Source: CAHJWH01 sp965198905
GTDB taxonomy: Bacteria > Pseudomonadota > Alphaproteobacteria > Caulobacterales > Caulobacteraceae
Direction of reading: 5' to 3'
Length of the DNA stretch: 64,000 nucleotides
Assembly (NCBI GenBank): GCA_965198905.1
Contig: OZ240678.1
Location: forward strand, 62,001 to 126,000
In this document: positions 61,552-64,000 of the stretch, in pieces
How positions within the stretch are numbered: the stretch's first letter is position 1
How the letters are laid out: every line of letters begins with the position of its first letter
Translations under genes and position numbers: made by a program
Notes under the pieces: generated by a model
What the model was told of the DNA's origin: nothing
The model's database searches: none
Seen by the model: the letters and a program-made list of their open reading frames with translations, nothing else

Positions 61552-63615
61552 CTATTGGGCGTGGGGCCCCGGGGCGTTCCTGACCTGCGACGCCTTGATC
61601 GGAGCCCCCCCCGACTTCGCCGTTTGCAGGACCGAGGCGCAGTCGGCGTTGTGCGCCAGCCCGGGATCTACGAAGGGAAGCAAGGCCAGCGGCGGGAACA
61701 CCACCGCACCCAGTACAGCGCCTATCCCAGCCTGTATGGCCGGACCTGTAGGATTGATCCCGAACGCCGGACTGGACAGATGCCCGCCGACGGTGATCGG
61801 CGCATCGAGGTGGAATAGCCGAAACTTCTTGGAATCGCCCTTGAAGCTCAGGTTCATCGCCTCGGTGTTCAGGTTGATGTCGCCTGACCCGTTGACGATG
61901 ACCACGCCGGTGTCGAACACGACACGCTGGGCCTGGAGCACGCCGTTGTGGACGCGGAAATCGGCTACGGCGCAGCGGATGTTTGTCTCGTGCTGATCCT
62001 TGTTGAGGAGCTGAAATATCCCCTTGCTGGCGTTGATGCCCATCAGTTCGGCGAATGCCTGACGCACCACCCCGCCGGGAATGACCGCAACCACTTCGCC
62101 GTCCGAGCTGGCGGCCGCCTTGTGGACGCTGTCGCCGTCGCCGCTGAGCTTGGCGCGGGCGTCCAGGGTCCCCTCGATCGGCGGCGGCCCGGCCGTCTTT
62201 CCCTTCGGCAGGAAGTTCTGCATCTTCACGCCGCTGACGGTGAGGTTGACGGCGTTGCGTTGCACGGCGTTGCGCGCGTTGATCGAGGCGGTGCCGGACA
62301 GGCGCCCCTGCGGGAACTGCAAGTCGATGGGGTCGAGCGTCAGCAATCCGTGGTCGAGCGTGACGCCGAGCGAGACTGAGCGGAGCGGCAGGTTGGGCGC
62401 AAGGACGCTATCCGCCTTGTATGTGACTTTGGCGTCCATGCTGCGGATGCGCGACGCATCCAGCGAGGCGTCGGGAAGAAGCTGGTGGCTGGCCGCGGGC
62501 TTGGCCGCCGTGGTCGCCAGCCTCGGCCCCGCGGGCGTATTGTGGCTCGTGGCGCCGAACAGAGCGCCCAGGTCCTTGAAGTCCAACCGGCGAGACCTGA
62601 GTGCGGCGGTCACGTCAGGGCGGTTCTTGGCGGACAGGTCCGCCTTCAGGTCGCCCTCAAGATCGCTGGAGCCGACCTGGCCGGAGAACCGATCGAACTT
62701 ATAGACCATCTCATCACGCACCAGATGGCCGGCGATGCGATAGGGCGGCGTGTTCGGCAGGGTGATCCCGGTCAGGTAGTAGAGGTCGGCCAGGTCGTGG
62801 CCCCTCATGCTCACGTCGGCATAGATGCTACCGAGGTTGAAGGGATGCGGCACCCGACCCTTGGCAGTCACCTCCGTATCGCCGGCGCGAACGTCGGCGT
62901 TGAAGGGGTAGGGCACGTTAGGCTTGACGTTCAGCAGCGGGCCGCCGGTCACGTTCATCAGGAAGGGCTTTCCGTTCAGCTTGCCTGTGCCGCCAAGCCT
63001 GAAGCCCTCCTTTCCCCCGCCCACTTCCTTTTCGTGCGCGTTCACCGTGCCGGCGAAGCTTAGCTTGCGCTGCAGGCTGGTGATGTCGAGCTTGCCGTCA
63101 TTGATGATGAAGTTCTGAATCGCCGGCAGCTTGGCGGGTTTGCCGGGCTTCTTGCCGTCGCTGAAATCCCAGTTCGACCGCCCGGACTTGTCCTGGAACA
63201 TAGCGATCTGGGGATGGTCGAGCTCGACCAGCGGCAGGATGACATGCCCCGTGAGCAGGGGCAGCAGCTTCATCTTGATGGTGATGGTCTGGAAGTCTGC
63301 GAGGTCCGTTTTAGGCGCCCAGTCCGGTTCCCCGATCTCCAGGCCGCCGAGCACCACCGTCGGCGTGAAGGTGAAGAAGTGGACCTTCAGGTGGCCGACG
63401 ATGCGGACAGGCCGATGCAGCTTGGACGCCAACATCTTGGCCAGCGGCGGCCGGAACCAGTCCCAATTGAACAGCAGCAGGAAGATGATGATCGCGACGA
63501 CGAACAACGCGATCACGCCGCCGATCCAGCGAAGCAGCACGGGCGGGCCCTTGCGGTCGCGCTTGCCGCCGGGATCGTCCGTCGCGGTCGGACTGGCCGT
63601 GTCGGTTCGACTCAT
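61552..63615 (-). CDS. AsmA family protein
   Basis: A 687-residue protein with one N-terminal membrane helix (VIALFVVAIIIFLLLFNW) after a charged tip, then the AsmA N-terminal domain (LASKLHRPVRIVGHLKVHFF; LGGLEIGEPDW) and the C-terminal AsmA-2 region (LTVSGVKMQNFLPKGKTAGP, EGTLDARAKLSGDGDSVHKA; GSGDINLNTEAMNLSFKGDS). AsmA-like proteins bridge inner and outer membranes in phospholipid transport. Complete. Confidence 0.9.
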   Translation of the reverse strand: MSRTDTASPTATDDPGGKRDRKGPPVLLRWIGGVIALFVVAIIIFLLLFNWDWFRPPLAKMLASKLHRPVRIVGHLKVHFFTFTPTVVLGGLEIGEPDWAPKTDLADFQTITIKMKLLPLLTGHVILPLVELDHPQIAMFQDKSGRSNWDFSDGKKPGKPAKLPAIQNFIINDGKLDITSLQRKLSFAGTVNAHEKEVGGGKEGFRLGGTGKLNGKPFLMNVTGGPLLNVKPNVPYPFNADVRAGDTEVTAKGRVPHPFNLGSIYADVSMRGHDLADLYYLTGITLPNTPPYRIAGHLVRDEMVYKFDRFSGQVGSSDLEGDLKADLSAKNRPDVTAALRSRRLDFKDLGALFGATSHNTPAGPRLATTAAKPAASHQLLPDASLDASRIRSMDAKVTYKADSVLAPNLPLRSVSLGVTLDHGLLTLDPIDLQFPQGRLSGTASINARNAVQRNAVNLTVSGVKMQNFLPKGKTAGPPPIEGTLDARAKLSGDGDSVHKAAASSDGEVVAVIPGGVVRQAFAELMGINASKGIFQLLNKDQHETNIRCAVADFRVHNGVLQAQRVVFDTGVVIVNGSGDINLNTEAMNLSFKGDSKKFRLFHLDAPITVGGHLSSPAFGINPTGPAIQAGIGAVLGAVVFPPLALLPFVDPGLAHNADCASVLQTAKSGGAPIKASQVRNAPGPHAQ

Positions 63616-63849
63616 AGGCGGGCTCCACTCGGACGCTTAACGCGTTGCGGCCTCAAAAGCGTTCCGCGCCGTCGGGGTCGTGGCGTCCGCTTCAGCCTTG
63701 AGGCTTGTTGTCTCTGCGGTGTGCTTGGAAGCTGACGCCAGAATGAACGCGACCTTACAGGTGGGTTCAGTCGGCCCCTTCTAGGTTGGCGTCGTTGTCA
63801 ACGCGCCGAGCCGGAAGGCCCGCCGCCCAACGAGCCGGAAAGGATTACC

Positions 63850-64000
63850 ATGAAGCGGATCATCACGGGCGCTCTCACCGCCCTAACCCTTGCGGGCGCC
63901 GCAGTCGCAACGACCGCACCGGCTTCGGCCCAGCCGTGGCATGGCTACGGCTATCACCGCGGTTGGGGACCGGGCGCCGCCGTCGGTGCAGGCATCCTCG
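63850..64000 (+). CDS. Gly-rich exported protein (3' end outside window)
   Basis: ATG 63850, eight bases after aaagga, opens MKRIITGALTALTLAGAAVA, a signal peptide ending at TAPASAQ, then QPWHGYGYHRGWGPGAAVGA. The frame is open to the last base. The Gly/His/Trp-rich start followed by AVGAGIL resembles small glycine-zipper outer-membrane or periplasmic proteins. 234 bases separate it from the divergent AsmA gene. Confidence 0.7.
   Translation, partial: MKRIITGALTALTLAGAAVATTAPASAQPWHGYGYHRGWGPGAAVGAGIL

Overview
The window looks like a chromosome segment of a high-GC alphaproteobacterium of the Caulobacteraceae (Caulobacter/Phenylobacterium type). Evidence: a bacterial ceramide operon (1-4980), the tpiA/secG/pyrG and ppiD-trpE blocks, an addAB-trxA block, pyrE-pdxJ-acpS, a FlaEY-like flagellar regulatory protein, and the 3-hydroxybutyrate and Kdo-hydroxylase genes. 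No CRISPR array, rRNA or intact tRNA was seen.

Layout. 1-4980: sphingolipid operon (desaturase, acyl-ACP synthetase, ceramide reductase, acyl carrier protein, serine palmitoyltransferase). 5075-7472: Coq4-like protein and an APC permease on the minus strand. About 7548-19961: a decayed mobile island. It holds an IS630 element carrying a LexA-like winged-helix passenger gene and itself split by an intact IS66 element with perfect 8-bp target duplications; a nitronate monooxygenase gene cut by that IS630; a LysR pseudogene with an in-frame stop; a collapsed conjugation module (DUF2274, tails of trbI and trbG fused to a truncated traG, and the last part of a DUF3363 relaxase); a translationally coupled pair made of a peptidoglycan hydrolase and an exported small protein; and an IS3-family element whose orfB is broken by an IS110 remnant. 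The island ends at a tRNA-Lys-like 3' fragment (19928-19961), the usual scar of an integrative element.

20009-31573: core genes (M28 peptidase, CTP synthase, SecG, YceI, triosephosphate isomerase, PpiD-like chaperone, TrpE, patatin-like lipase, 3-hydroxybutyrate dehydrogenase). 31795-35423: a compact divergent locus of amino acid:[carrier protein] ligase, acyl-CoA-dehydrogenase-like flavoprotein, carrier protein and alpha/beta hydrolase. Together these could load an amino acid on a carrier protein, oxidise or otherwise process it and release it; this is the best candidate for an undescribed pathway. 35541-40298: two VOC proteins, FATP-type acyl-CoA ligase, FKBP, PRC-barrel protein, thioredoxin. 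40383-49755: addA (with a one-base frameshift), addB and a three-domain LigD, i.e. double-strand-break repair. 49806-52905: exported methyltransferase, DUF423, pyrE-pdxJ-acpS. 52969-55941: FlaEY-like protein. 56034-59417: PEP mutase fused to a nucleotidyltransferase, divergent from a second nucleotidyltransferase overlapping a PhyH dioxygenase, suggesting phosphonate synthesis and activation. 59482-64000: small lipoprotein, Kdo hydroxylase, His/Met-rich exported protein, AsmA-family protein and the start of a Gly-rich exported protein.

A recurring theme is cell-surface chemistry: ceramide synthesis, Kdo hydroxylation and a probable phosphonate branch lie within one 64-kb window. All functional calls are from reading translated motifs; no database search was run.
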